Positions 51,901 through 55,547 of a stretch of 64,000 nucleotides of DNA are shown one piece after another (the first letter of the stretch is position 1; each line of letters begins with the position of its first letter). The translations under genes and the position numbers were made by a program. The notes beneath the pieces were generated by a model. The model saw nothing but the letters and a program-made list of their open reading frames with translations, was not told where the DNA came from and did not search any database. This stretch comes from Bedellia somnulentella (lineage: Eukaryota > Arthropoda > Insecta > Lepidoptera > Bedelliidae): NCBI GenBank assembly GCA_963576735.1, contig OY755187.1, forward strand, positions 5,952,001 to 6,016,000. The letters are read 5' to 3'.

Positions 51901-54097
51901 GCTACCCCGTTGTATGTAACATAAACGTTCACGCCGAATATACCCCAAGGGGTTGGCGTGACCTTGCCACCTGGTTTTCAGAGTACCCACGTTTTGCATG
52001 GACAGTGTACTCACGTGATAGGGGACAGACTTATCGCCGTTTTGAACGAATACACTGTCACTTTTTTTAAACTTGTAAAGAAATGGGAATTTAAAGTTTG
52101 TTTGGGCACAAAAAGAGGATGGATGAATGTTAATAGTTGAAACAAGGTAATAGAGCTAATTTTGGGTTGTAATGCCTTTCGTACAAACTTATTCTTACCA
52201 TCTTTTTCCCAATCAACTTCCAAAAGTGGCTGAGGAATTTCTCATTCCAAAGCTCTGGCTACCCCGTTAAGGGATATTTAGCCGTGATTATATGTATGTA
52301 TGTAGTATTTATAGTATGTATTTATTTATGTTAATTAGATATCCAACAACATGGTGATACAAACAGTTTGAGTGATGTGAATATGAATGAAGTGGTCTAG
52401 TATTTTAGTATGCTATCTAGTTTGGCCTGGAGGTCGCAGGTTTTAATCCCGTTTAGGTTTAAGTGGATACAACATACACCCCGTTTGGGTATTTTATTCC
52501 GAGCATCGTAATATTATTTATGATACGTTACGACGTGAAGTTTTCTTACTTATGACATGTAATAATAATATATATGACATATAATGTTTTGTGAATCGAT
52601 GAGCACTGGCCGAAAAAGTACCACGATCCGTACCGTAAAGACCGATGTGAAAACTTAAATAGATTTTAATTACTTAATTATAGGCGCTATTTGTCTTAGT
52701 TCACCTAAAAACATCTTCAAAATTAGATATACCTTTGCTTTAATATATACATGAAATGATTTTCTAAGCCGACACTACACAGCAATGCTTTTATAAATTA
52801 TGGAATTGAGTTTAAGTTTTCATAAGGCGGCGGTTTCAAGTAAATTGAACGTAAATTATTTTACTATTTAATTAAGAGATATATACAGATAAGACTAAAA
52901 TTAAATTTACATTGTATTTTACTATAATACTATTTTTAAACGTCTCTAAGATTTGTTATCTAAAGCATCGCATAACACAAGTCATATTTCAATTTCTGTG
53001 AATTTTATATGTATGAGAAGGATAATGAATATGAAGTAAACTAGAGACATACATACATACATACATACATATACTCACGGCTATAAATCCCTTAACGGGG
53101 TAGCCAGAGCTTTGGAATGAAAAATTCCTCAGCCACTTTTGGAAGTTACTAAGTTACTTTTAGAAACTAGAGACATTTATCAGAATCGTGCAAAATGGCG
53201 ATCGATAGTCACTGCCTACCCTAATAGGAACACTAACGTGAGTAAATGTTAGTGAGTTTGATTTGTATGCTAATTCAATTGATATTATATTTTATACTCC
53301 CCAATGAGGAACATTTTAATTGTTTTATAGGCATCAGTGCAAAAGCCAATATATAGATAAGTGGAATTTCTTTTATTTAATAGGTGAATGATATAATATC
53401 TTTTACTTTTTTTAAAGATGGCGACCACTATTGTTTTTGCGCGACCTTCACCATAACACTAGTCCAGCAAAAGCAATCTTAAACACTAGTGCAAGCACAA
53501 TATACGTTTTAATTATGTTTCGCTAACGCAAACATCCTTGGGGAAACCAAAGCCCACAGACTTCGCTGGGTTGGTCACCTAGAAAGGATGGGTGAAGATC
53601 GAGGAGTCAAAAAAGCGTACATGGGTCGTCCGACTGGACGAAGACCGGTCGGGTGCCCTCGGTACCGCTGGTGTGATGTGGTAGAAGCAGATCTTCGTGA
53701 GCTTCAGGCAAACGATTTGCGAGAAACCACACAAGACCGAGGCAAGTGGCGAAATCTCGTATCGGACTCATTTTGGGTCGTCGAGCCAGCGAATTAAGTA
53801 ATTATGTTTCGCAATTACACGCAATGAAATGTGTTAACAATTTTGCTGTTAAGTACACATTTTAACTTTTATTTTATGATAATATTAAATTTCGTATGAG
53901 ATTAAACTCCAAAGATAAAAATAAACACAAAACACAGGCCGTAAAAGAAAATTTAAATTAAATAATAAGGTAAAAATAATGCTAAAGTATATCGATCAAT
54001 CTCAACACAAAAATACCCTAAAAAAACATAAACAACAACTTACCGCCAAAACGTTGACAGATATTTTAAACAAACCCTTACAGTTAATGTGTGTCAT
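21527..54097 (-). CDS. Histidine acid phosphatase, nine-exon gene (whole coding span)
   Basis: Predicted secreted, lysosomal or membrane-tethered phosphomonoesterase of the histidine acid phosphatase family (the prostatic/lysosomal type, and the insect venom-acid-phosphatase-like group). Nine exons join into a 409-residue frame; the family is usually about 400. Residues 14-32 form a hydrophobic signal or signal-anchor segment. RHGERTP at 61-67 holds the nucleophile H62, with R61 and R65 as phosphate ligands. RSTFKDRT at 132-139 holds the next conserved arginine. SAHD at 310-313 holds the second catalytic His and the proton-donor Asp. Possible N-glycosylation sites are NFT, NIS and NSS. All introns are GT-AG; they are phase 0 except intron 7 (phase 1). 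The start ATG is directly preceded in frame by TAA. Introns reach 10.8 kb and are full of repeats. No stop or frameshift is seen, so the gene looks functional. Substrate is not predictable. Confidence 0.9.
21715..21963 (-). repeat. S1 SINE in intron 8
   Basis: Full-length copy with a CATA-repeat tail at the left, starting 23 bp upstream of the exon 9 acceptor; its tail lies next to the polypyrimidine region. Confidence 0.8.
22066..22165 (+). repeat. RTE-D LINE 3' fragment
   Basis: Matches the RTE-D C-terminal coding end (GGTTTGTCAGGATCGTACG, GCGATCGATAGTCTCTGCC). Confidence 0.7.
22322..22425 (-). repeat. tRNA-like SINE head
   Basis: The minus strand has TATAGCGGTTAGGGTGCTTG and TTGGGTTCGATTCCTGTG, A- and B-box-like. 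It does not fold as a full tRNA. Confidence 0.5.
22426..22563. mobile_element. M137 MITE, intact copy, inverse orientation
   Basis: Same TIRs as 601-737 (GGCAAGCACGAGC...GCTCGTGCTTGCC) with a well-preserved interior in reverse order. Confidence 0.8.
22590..22765 (-). mobile_element. Helitron 3' fragment
   Basis: Contains GACCCAGCTTCGCACGG and an AGCACTCCTAAATAGTGTGG block homologous to the 3' third of the Helitron at 27130-28066, but diverged. Confidence 0.5.
22800..23168 (+). repeat. S2 SINE, full length
   Basis: Best plus-strand copy. Head GTGACAGCTCAATGGGTAGA and GTGTTCAAATCCCGGGTCGG, body with ATCACGTGAGTACAC and GTCACGTGATGTTC, stem CCCCTTCGGGGATA, GGCGTAAAC and a (TTATG)n tail. Confidence 0.9.
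23169..23787. other. Intron 8 sequence without recognised repeats
   Basis: A 96-codon plus frame at 23307-23597 and overlapping minus frames are not protein-like. I see no gene here. Confidence 0.4.
23788..24122 (-). repeat. S2 SINE, nearly full length
   Basis: Complete head and tail with a small deletion where ATAGGGGGCAGGCC is normally found. Confidence 0.85.
24123..24870. other. Intron 8 sequence without recognised repeats
   Basis: AT-rich. Two overlapping plus-strand frames of 75 codons are not protein-like. Confidence 0.4.
24871..25117 (+). repeat. S1 SINE, full length
   Basis: GTCGCTACCCC/ACCCACGGGTG variant with an intact tail. Confidence 0.85.
25291..25508 (-). CDS. Acid phosphatase exon 8
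   Basis: Starts with the last two bases of a glycine codon split by intron 7, then VLLNDF. Contains SAHD (H312, D313) and two of the possible glycosylation sites (NIS, NSS). Acceptor CATATTTCAG, donor GTATGT. Confidence 0.9.
25613..25905. mobile_element. M137 MITE split by a LINE insertion
   Basis: The left part ends at CATCATAACCGACA and the right part resumes CAGAGTAACGGTAAAATAACG. The RTE-D pair at 25733-25866 lies between. Confidence 0.65.
25733..25866. repeat. Head-to-head pair of RTE-D fragments
   Basis: 25733-25797 is a minus-strand piece and 25800-25866 a plus-strand piece of the same 3' region, sharing the GATCGATAGTCTCTGCC-type end, with the plus piece carrying the TATG tail. This looks like an inversion during 5' end formation (twin priming) of one LINE insertion. 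Confidence 0.6.
25980..26085 (-). repeat. S1 SINE, 3' part
   Basis: Keeps the tail, stem-loop (CCCTGGCAGGGG) and CCACTCAACC end only. Confidence 0.6.
26522..26615. mobile_element. M137 MITE, truncated by S1
   Basis: The left two-thirds of M137 (GCAAGCACGAGCACTATTTT onward) stops at TAAGTGCGTTAACC, where the S1 copy begins. Confidence 0.7.
26616..26838 (+). repeat. S1 SINE with internal deletion
   Basis: Full ends, but about 40 bp around the GGCGATGCGG block are missing. Confidence 0.8.
26868..26932. repeat. Family E fold-back remnant
   Basis: GTTCATGAAAACCTCATGTG (inverse tail) is joined after GGATTATCACG to TTTATTTATTCTTTATTTAT (direct tail), with the tRNA-like head lost from the centre. 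It retains the family's inverted junction. Confidence 0.6.
26979..27099 (-). CDS. Acid phosphatase exon 7
   Basis: Codons 243-282 plus one base; reads VGLGLVVPDWAKPLTERL onward to KKIGGG across the junction. Acceptor TTAATTCAACAG, donor GTAAGG. A relic copy lies at 29972-30095. Confidence 0.9.
27130..28066 (-). mobile_element. Non-autonomous Helitron, complete, in intron 6
   Basis: A 937-bp minus-strand copy of the 11424-12377 element. 5' TCTATACTTATAATAAATC follows A; 3' CCACTAG precedes T. The related sequence near 30045 lacks it, giving an approximate empty site. Confidence 0.85.
28107..28410 (-). repeat. S2 SINE, left part, interrupted
   Basis: Tail and body on the left of the TIR element at 28411-29938; the head resumes at 29939-29969 (ATTAAGTTATCACGGC). 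Confidence 0.75.
28411..29938. mobile_element. Long-TIR DNA transposon with a cysteine-rich ORF
   Basis: A 1,528-bp element whose ends are inverted copies of about 340 bp (TCCGGTCAATTTA at the left tip, its complement at the right), inserted in an S2 SINE. The arms match over the whole of CATAAATTCATAAGAAGCTG to CATACTTTGCAC with few changes. The centre carries a degraded minus-strand coding region. I find no clear target-site duplication, and the superfamily is unknown to me. Confidence 0.8.
28915..29562 (-). pseudogene. Cysteine-rich CXC-domain protein, transposon-borne, 5' truncated
   Basis: Reading from 29562 down, the frame gives FLLAMYGAPKK, LDKLRYATFVKN, TSVAAHQHLFRVYYQVQV and DPKDWGWKLV. 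A one-base slip near 29260 then leads into LLPPAPEKLLNSIF, FCNCKKGYNAKCGCRKVG and CTNCQGRSCSN. The Cys spacing resembles a tesmin/TSO1-like CXC motif. After it comes a long acidic Glu-rich tail to TAA. Similar C-termini occur in many arthropod and cnidarian repeat-encoded proteins. The N-terminus is missing where the right TIR begins. Function unknown. Confidence 0.55.
29972..30095 (-). pseudogene. Relic copy of acid phosphatase exon 7 and its acceptor
   Basis: The minus strand has an acceptor (AATTTATCAG) and then a frame reading VSLGLVV where exon 7 has VGLGLVV. The copy then loses the PDW codons and shifts into a stop. The upstream intron matches too: TTATGTTAGATTTGAGATGG corresponds to sequence on both sides of the Helitron at 27130-28066. 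It is not usable as an exon. Confidence 0.8.
30300..30398 (+). repeat. RTE-D LINE fragment, diverged
   Basis: TAGTCTCTGCCTACCCGAATG followed by a TATGCG end. It interrupts the intron sequence homologous to the inverted relic at 31928-32115. Confidence 0.55.
30483..30665 (-). CDS. Acid phosphatase exon 6
   Basis: Codons 182-242, phase 0 at both ends; reads LRYYSNCDHFKQLM to FFDLLRSQ. Acceptor TTATTTTCAG, donor GTAAAT. Contains the possible glycosylation site NFT. Its last 63 bases are duplicated in inverse orientation at 31928-31990. Confidence 0.9.
31079..31255 (-). CDS. Acid phosphatase exon 5
   Basis: Codons 123-181. Contains RSTFKDRTQMTAQ, where R132 is the conserved second-site arginine, and ALYPP. 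Acceptor CCTTTCCAG, donor GTAAGT. Confidence 0.92.
31256..31927. other. Intron 4 proximal part
   Basis: No clear gene. Near 31600-31650 there is a faint S1 3' end (TACCCCTATTTAG, AAGCATATGTATA). Confidence 0.4.
31928..32115 (+). pseudogene. Inverted relic of acid phosphatase exon 6 (3' part) and intron 6 start
   Basis: Plus-strand sequence equal to the last 21 codons of exon 6 and its donor GTAAATATATG, differing at three positions, all synonymous third-codon sites. The following intron sequence (CAAGTTAGC, TTATTTCAGCGGTGATGAAC) matches 30420-30240 on the minus strand but is much more diverged. It opposes the gene's transcription. Confidence 0.85.
32163..32453 (+). repeat. S1 SINE with an internal short duplication
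   Basis: Full-length S1 in which the block around ATTGGGGTATTGGGACGGTA is repeated two to three times. Confidence 0.8.
32454..32734. other. Intron 4 AT-rich stretch
   Basis: Nothing recognised. Confidence 0.35.
32735..33275 (-). repeat. Family E locus: 1.5 tandem units ending in a fold-back
   Basis: Two units in minus orientation, with tRNA-like heads at 32799-32871 and from 33114, spaced 315 bp. The first head folds as GACACTG/CAGTGTC acceptor, GCTC/GAGC D-arm and GCGGG/CCCGC T-arm. The second head is cut after its anticodon arm, GGGTATACGCCCCCGTC is repeated twice, and then sequence from 33184 to 33270 reverses back as an 86-bp inverted arm. The family is the same as at 7565-8747. Confidence 0.85.
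33294..33515 (-). repeat. S1 SINE, 5' end missing
   Basis: From the TACATATACTCACGGC tail through the body to GTGTGTAGAAAGGC; the last 40 bp are replaced by other sequence. Confidence 0.75.
33726..33985 (-). repeat. S4 tRNA-headed SINE, full length
   Basis: The body has GATCAAGTTAACCCCAAAC and AACTCAACGATATATTGAAT. The minus-strand head has the B-box-like GGTTTGATCCCCGC. Same family as 60605 and 61990. Confidence 0.7.
34690..34850 (-). pseudogene. RTE-type LINE ORF fragment inside the fold-back
   Basis: Minus strand reads AQRAMERAMLGVSLRDRIRN, then one in-frame TGA, then RTKVTDIARRVVNLKWQWAG. This is characteristic of the C-terminal region of RTE-clade reverse transcriptases. It is a broken remnant. 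Confidence 0.7.
34991..35237 (+). repeat. S2 SINE, 5'-truncated, with target duplication
   Basis: Flanked by AGTTTACATAA at 34980-34990 and 35238-35248, an 11-bp direct repeat. It starts at GGTTGTTAACGATGAGGG and ends in TTATGTTATAG. Confidence 0.85.
35873..35953 (-). CDS. Acid phosphatase exon 4
   Basis: Codons 96-122, reading EGKRRAFQIGKFIRDRYGSE, the conserved helix after the active-site loop. Acceptor TTTATTTCAG, donor GTAAGA. Confidence 0.92.
36080..36452 (-). repeat. S2 SINE, full length
   Basis: Complete head, body and tail in intron 3. Confidence 0.88.
36470..36812 (-). repeat. S2 SINE, old diverged copy
   Basis: Same order of blocks as its neighbour (ACGTTCTCGCC, ACTGTCACATGACTAAGTAC, head at GAAGTATCACGG) but much more substituted. 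Confidence 0.7.
36813..37104. other. Intron 3 AT-rich stretch
   Basis: Nothing recognised. Confidence 0.35.
37105..37290 (+). repeat. S1 SINE, degenerate
   Basis: TATGTAGTGTCGGCTTGG start and TATAGCCGTAAG end, with the middle eroded. Confidence 0.55.
37306..37556 (-). repeat. S1 SINE, full length
   Basis: Ends only 14 bp before the exon 3 donor, so its insertion nearly reached the splice site. Confidence 0.8.
37570..37680 (-). CDS. Acid phosphatase exon 3 (active-site histidine)
   Basis: Codons 59-95; reads VNRHGERTPAQEEA with the RHGxRxP catalytic motif and ends in LLDIEGYEGLTL. Acceptor TTTTTTCAG, donor GTAAGT. Confidence 0.93.
37720..38095 (-). repeat. S2 SINE, old, with a nested MITE
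   Basis: Recognisable blocks are GGCACAGGTACTAATACTTC and CACTGTCACATGAGTAAG, interrupted by M137 at 37783-37892. Confidence 0.65.
37783..37892. mobile_element. M137 MITE, diverged
   Basis: TAGCACAAGCGTTATTTTAT at the left, AGTCGTACTAGCTA at the right; about 25 bp shorter than the standard copy. Confidence 0.6.
38266..38615 (-). repeat. S2 SINE, full length
   Basis: Complete, with a small deletion after CACATGAC. Confidence 0.88.
38628..38738 (-). repeat. S2 SINE, 3' part
   Basis: Tail to CCCACGTTTTG; the rest is replaced by an S4 head. Confidence 0.75.
38739..38787 (-). repeat. S4 SINE head joined to S2 body
   Basis: GACCGAGAAGCTAGTCACGC is the S4 head. It follows S2 sequence without a gap, so this locus is either an S4/S2 chimera made by template switching or a deletion between neighbours. 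Confidence 0.55.
38788..39230. other. Intron 2 stretch without recognised features
   Basis: No gene or repeat recognised. Confidence 0.4.
39231..39735 (-). repeat. S2 SINE, old, split by S1
   Basis: Body before 39385 and head after 39636; interrupted by the S1 at 39386-39624. Confidence 0.7.
39386..39624 (-). repeat. S1 SINE with an 11-bp target duplication
   Basis: GATTTCCGTCA occurs at 39375-39385 and 39625-39635, defining the S1 ends exactly: TACATACATATACTCACGG on the left and CGACACTACACAACA on the right. Confidence 0.92.
39758..40016 (-). repeat. S1 SINE, full length
   Basis: Well preserved, CATA-type tail at the left. Confidence 0.85.
40017..41274. other. Very AT-rich stretch ending in an (AAATA)n tail
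   Basis: No gene. 40380-40540 is nearly pure A/T. The right end (AATCTTCCAAATAAAATAAA and further repeats to 41262) resembles the tail of a truncated LINE. Confidence 0.4.
41375..41605 (+). repeat. Local duplication, copy 1
   Basis: Block from CATCCTGTTATCTATTGG through TTGTCGTCTTTGATATGATT to GGCTTTATACAATCGG is repeated at 43040-43540. It serves as the empty site for the S1 in copy 2. Confidence 0.8.
41635..41882 (+). repeat. LINE 3' tail with (CTTT)n
   Basis: GGCTGAAAACCAGCGTGCAG, CTGAGCCAGAACCAATTTGG and GCCAAATAAATTA, then CTTT repeats. The order parallels the 3' UTR of the LINE at 19919-20205, so this is a related, 5'-truncated CR1-group element. Confidence 0.6.
41883..42130 (+). repeat. 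S1 SINE, near full length
   Basis: Starts at GGCCGGCTAAGAATGTCAC directly after the LINE tail and ends TATGGCCGTGATG. Confidence 0.75.
42135..42747. mobile_element. TIR DNA element with an internal open frame
   Basis: A 613-bp element with inverted ends (TGTCGTGGCCATATCGTAGA) flanked by TATT on both sides (42131-42134, 42748-42751). Subterminal repeats of TTTCATGAAAT and GATCATTTC, and several ATATGGCC words, could be transposase sites. It carries the frame at 42263-42490. Confidence 0.75.
42263..42490 (-). CDS. 75-codon frame inside a TIR element, unknown
   Basis: Reads MNVKMAATVKNVISPSKK at the start and KKPLSLDHISQVALFYDLAK near the end. Composition is protein-like (balanced charge, no low complexity), unlike most short frames here. 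It is probably the N-terminal exon of a transposon protein or a captured host fragment. I do not recognise it, and it may no longer be expressed. Confidence 0.35.
   Translation of the reverse strand: MNVKMAATVKNVISPSKKVNYSLLSEEESDCKRVFDEKVLEYFANYEKTEQYVKKPLSLDHISQVALFYDLAKRG
42767..42995 (-). repeat. S1 SINE, 5' end missing
   Basis: Tail to GAAATGGGGTAGTG; its last 25 bp are replaced by unrelated sequence (TTCACATAGC). Confidence 0.8.
43040..43540 (+). repeat. Local duplication, copy 2, split by S1
   Basis: Homologous to 41375-41605 (TTGTCGTCTTTGATATGATT, TACTTAATTTTGACCTACAG), with an S1 inserted at GCTTTATAG. Confidence 0.8.
43239..43501 (-). repeat. S1 SINE with target duplication and empty site
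   Basis: Flanked by GCTTTATAG at 43230-43238 and 43502-43510. The paralogous sequence at 41558 has the site without the insert. Confidence 0.92.
43573..43815 (+). repeat. S1 SINE, full length
   Basis: GTGTAGTGTCGGTTTAGAAC start; the tail is reduced to one TATG. Confidence 0.8.
43816..44077. other. Intron 2 AT-rich stretch
   Basis: Nothing recognised. Confidence 0.35.
44078..44305 (-). repeat. S1 SINE, degenerate
   Basis: TATACTCACGACTATAAATC end and GATAGGTCTCCAACTAC block remain. Confidence 0.6.
44345..44453 (+). repeat. RTE-D LINE 3' fragment
   Basis: CAGGTTTGCCAGGATCGTAC to CTCTGCCTACCCCAATGGG, GGCGTGAG and a TATG tail. Confidence 0.75.
44697..44853 (-). repeat. RTE-D LINE 3' fragment
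   Basis: Minus-strand copy with a CATA-repeat tail at the left, extending further into the coding region (AAGAGCATGTATGAAAATA). Confidence 0.75.
44862..45150 (+). repeat. S5 tRNA-derived SINE, full length
   Basis: The head has GTGGTCGCGCGGTTAAGCGC (A box) and TCTCGGGTTCGATCCCCGG (B box). The body includes GGCTACTATTACGGAAGTAG and TATATAGGGTAGGCTCGAGC. It is not a tRNA gene because no anticodon arm or acceptor closes properly. Confidence 0.75.
45151..45364. other. Intron 2 spacer
   Basis: Nothing recognised. Confidence 0.3.
45365..45616 (-). repeat. S1 SINE, full length
   Basis: Well preserved, with four CATA repeats in the tail. Confidence 0.88.
45640..45692 (+). repeat. RTE-D LINE 3' tip
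   Basis: TGATCGATAGTCTCTGCCTA to AGGCGTGAGTATA. Confidence 0.65.
46003..46138. mobile_element. M137 MITE, diverged, inverse orientation
   Basis: TAGCAGGAGCGACTTTTTAA at the left, ATAACGCTCGTGTTAGGCT at the right, with the conserved TCGCACTTACTTTTTATCGT interior. Confidence 0.7.
46325..46455 (-). repeat. S1 SINE, 3' half
   Basis: AAATACTCACGGCCATAAAT to AAATAAAGTATCGTTG; 5'-truncated. Confidence 0.7.
46628..46793. repeat. Family E fold-back copy
   Basis: Left arm AACCTCATGTGGGGATTATC (inverse tail) to GGAAAGAAAAAT; centre GGCAGAGCGACGGGGGCGTA to GGAACCCCGCCGCTGTGG (partial tRNA-like head); right arm in direct orientation ending TTTATTTATTAG. This is the same inverted junction as in the other E loci. 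Confidence 0.75.
46893..47075 (+). repeat. S2-related SINE, head and body
   Basis: The head CGATCGCTCAGTGGATAGAA and CGTTCAAATTCCGG, then GTTAACGGTGAGGGACAACA, match S2. The 3' half is missing, and the head differs enough to be a sub-family. Confidence 0.65.
47158..47250. repeat. Small palindromic element
   Basis: TTGTCGCTGTCAA near 47175 and its complement TTGACAGCGACAA near 47237 enclose about 50 bp. This could be a miniature fold-back element. Confidence 0.4.
47357..47712 (-). repeat. S2 SINE, full length, sub-variant
   Basis: GAACTCACATGGCAGCGCCA sub-variant with a changed head (CTCACGCCCTTTTG, GTCCACTGGACTATCATG). Confidence 0.85.
47965..48300 (+). repeat. Two S1 SINE pieces in tandem
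   Basis: 47980-48075 is an old 3' body; 48121-48300 is a younger 5'-truncated copy from GGGGCTTTTAAGGGATTTTT to the TATG tail. Confidence 0.7.
48322..48470 (-). repeat. RTE-D LINE 3' fragment
   Basis: Minus strand; CATA tail, GTCACGCCATTATTTCCCAT, and coding end to AAAGAGCATGTATGAAAA. Confidence 0.75.
48500..48619 (-). CDS. Acid phosphatase exon 2 (hydrophobic N-terminal segment)
   Basis: Codons 19-58; reads AMLVIIVLTLLALSFDF, then the low-complexity TSPSTSDDD stretch, and ends LLLAFV directly before the catalytic VNRHGERTP. Acceptor TTTGTTTCCAG, donor GTAAGT. It contains an internal ATG that could start translation if exon 1 were non-coding. Confidence 0.9.
48722..48955 (-). repeat. S1 SINE, diverged
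   Basis: TCATATACTCACGGCTGTAA to GCTATTCTAAGCCGTC with small deletions. Confidence 0.7.
49080..49275 (+). repeat. S1 SINE, degenerate
   Basis: TGTATAATGTCGGCTTAAAA and scattered later blocks; one of the oldest copies. Confidence 0.5.
49276..49559. other. Intron 1 stretch
   Basis: A faint S2-like block (AAACCCACGTGGCTGCGTTA) near 49322; otherwise nothing. Confidence 0.35.
49560..49770 (+). repeat. S1 SINE, 5' end missing
   Basis: From CCCACGGGTGTCGTAAGAGG to GCCGTGCGTATATGTATG. Confidence 0.8.
49997..50355 (-). repeat. S1 SINE, chimera of two variants
   Basis: 49997-50138 is the 3' half of the ACAACCTTTATTTC-type variant. At GGTCTCGAAATGAGGCCAGG it joins a nearly whole copy of the CGATACTTTATTT-type variant, so the 3' body is present twice in the same direction. 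Confidence 0.7.
50356..50599. other. Intron 1 stretch
   Basis: Faint S2-like words only. Confidence 0.3.
50600..50836 (+). repeat. S1 SINE, full length
   Basis: GTGTAGTGTCGGAATAG start and AGCCGTGAATATATG end. Confidence 0.85.
51064..51305 (+). repeat. S1 SINE, full length
   Basis: ACCCGTTAAGGG stem-loop sub-variant. Confidence 0.85.
51395..51678 (-). repeat. S2 SINE, internally deleted
   Basis: 3' block and head present; about 80 bp around the E-box sites are missing. Confidence 0.75.
51700..51912 (+). repeat. S1 SINE, 3' end cut by S2
   Basis: Full 5' part to GGCTACCCCGTTG, then directly the tail of the S2 at 51913. The S2 tail probably inserted in, or deleted, the S1 end. Confidence 0.75.
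51913..52063 (-). repeat. S2 SINE, 3' part
   Basis: ACATAAACGTTCACGCCG to GAATACACTGTCA; head missing. Confidence 0.75.
52185..52310 (+). repeat. S1 SINE, 3' half
   Basis: TTATTCTTACCATCTTTTTC to ATTATATGTATGTATG; possibly the displaced end of the S1 at 51700, with S2 and other sequence between. Confidence 0.65.
52311..53046. other. Intron 1 stretch
   Basis: A possible SINE head near 52430 (GGAGGTCGCAGGTTTTAATC) and an S1 5' scrap near 52762 (CTAAGCCGACACTACACAGC). No gene. Confidence 0.4.
53047..53152 (-). repeat. S1 SINE, 3' half
   Basis: Tail of six CATA repeats, then stem-loop to CACTTTTGGAAGTT. Confidence 0.75.
53165..53250 (+). repeat. RTE-D LINE 3' fragment
   Basis: AACTAGAGACATTTATCAGA to CACTGCCTACCCTAATAGGA. 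Confidence 0.6.
53521..53797 (+). pseudogene. RTE-clade LINE ORF, C-terminal fragment
   Basis: Open from about 53530 to the stop at 53797: RLRWVGHLERMGEDRGVKK, GRPTGRRPVGCPRYRW, DVVEADLRELQ, DRGKWRNLVSD. The W-x-GH and GRP..RW..D pattern is the C-terminal signature of RTE-type reverse transcriptases. It is a different family from RTE-D. The catalytic domains are absent, so it is a 5'-truncated dead copy. Confidence 0.75.
54044..54097 (-). CDS. Acid phosphatase exon 1 (start of translation)
   Basis: 18 codons reading MTHINCKGLFKISVNVLA, immediately preceded by an in-frame TAA and followed by the donor GTAAGT. It joins exon 2 in frame (VNVLA/AMLVIIV), lengthening the hydrophobic segment. No transcript evidence; the in-frame junction and clean donor are the support. 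Confidence 0.7.
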
Positions 54098-54260
54098 TTA
54101 TTTAAAACAAAAAACTACAACTAAATGACTTTTTGATCAATACAAAATGGCGGCCGCAGCAACCGCACTGTGCGGTGCGCGGAGACAGATCGAATGAATT
54201 TTCTGAAAGGAATTATGAATGACACGTGGCAAAGAGATAAGTACTGAGATTATGTATTCT
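54098..54260 (-). promoter_or_regulatory. Likely promoter and 5' UTR of the acid phosphatase gene
   Basis: This is the most CG-rich part of the gene's upstream side (GCACCGCACAGTGCGGTTGC and GCGGCCGCC). On the minus strand an arthropod initiator-like TCAGT lies at 54247-54243 and an E-box CACGTG at 54223-54228. No TATA box is visible. The start site is inferred. Confidence 0.4.
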
Positions 54261-54597
54261 TTGTGTTTCGCGCCGTTTTACAACGCTCGATATAACATGT
54301 TTTTTACGACGATTCCTATCTCCTATCACACTATTGCAAACCAACCCAGTTTTAAATAAGTATTAAGAGTATGAAAAAAGTGTCCTGAGTTACTCCAAAC
54401 GACGTCAACTATCTGTTGGCTAAAACCCAATAAAATCGATCCAGTTGAATTGAATTATTAATATTTTGTTCATAAGTGATTGATAATACTAATGCTCATC
54501 ACACAAATGTGACCGGGGCGATGGTGATCGAACCCGGGACCTCCTTAATGTCAATCGTTTGTCACTATCGTATAATTATTCATATGCATACAAACAT
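54261..54597. other. Intergenic stretch upstream of acid phosphatase
   Basis: At 54480-54550 the minus strand has GTCCCGGGTTCGATCACC, a SINE B box. Otherwise nothing. Confidence 0.4.
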
Positions 54598-54692
54598 TTA
54601 TATACTCTACTACGCTTTTGAGGTAGACAGAGACGATCGATCGTCACTTTGTACGATCCTGGCAAACCTCTCTTGCTTCATTCATATGCATG
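54598..54692 (-). repeat. RTE-D LINE fragment
   Basis: Minus-strand CCAGGATCGTACAAAGTGAC and GATCGATCGTCTCTGTC. Confidence 0.65.
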
Positions 54693-54782
54693 TAGTTAAG
54701 AACGGGTGTTTTCGTGTTAAAACATCCCAATTTGATTTATTTGAATGAATATAGAATATATTTATACACACGGGCATACTAT

Positions 54783-55036
54783 CTGGACATACATACATAC
54801 ATATACTCACGGCTATATTTCCCTAGAAGGGGTAACCAGAGCTAAGGAATTTTGAATTCCTCAGCCACTTTTGGAAGTTGAGTGGGGACAAGATGGTCAA
54901 AATAAAGGTTTTTGGTGATGGGTCTCCAACCGCATCCCCCAAAAATCCAATAAAAAGCCCCAATACCCTTAGTCGCCTCTTACGACACCCGTGGGTAGAA
55001 AGGGGTAGCGACATTCTAAGCCGGCACTACACGGCA
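54783..55036 (-). repeat. S1 SINE, full length
   Basis: Well-preserved GTCGCTACCCC variant with a CATA tail. Confidence 0.88.
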
Positions 55037-55547
55037 TCTGGACAATAAGTGGGTATTTTGACCATCAAATAAAAACAATAATAGTAACATTGAACTGTTT
55101 GTAGGATCTACTTTGGAAGTCTTTTTTACTAGGTCAGACTAACAAGGTGGTCATAAAAACAGTGGTTTAAGCTCAAAGCAATATATTAAAAGAATCAGTT
55201 ATACTTAAGGAAACAACCGTAAGTATGCTTATTATAGCGTACTGGTCTAGTTGGCATATATTATATCTATTGATATCGCATTCAATAGGCTGACCGTGGA
55301 CCAAAGCAATGATTGACGAGTGTAAAGACCATTTTATCTGAATAGCTGCTCTGGTACTTTGAATACAATATGTGGTAATAACCATATTACCGATATTAAT
55401 TCTCTTGTTAGTAGACGAGTGAAAAACATGTTGACATTCGTTGAAATGTATTGAATTCGGAGCAGAAACAGAATTTTCCGGTTGTTTTAAATCAATTTTA
55501 AGTAAGCGTTTACGTTTTATTTTACACGACTATGCTAGGAGGATGGC
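55037..55547. other. Unannotated intergenic stretch
   Basis: No gene or repeat recognised. Confidence 0.4.
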
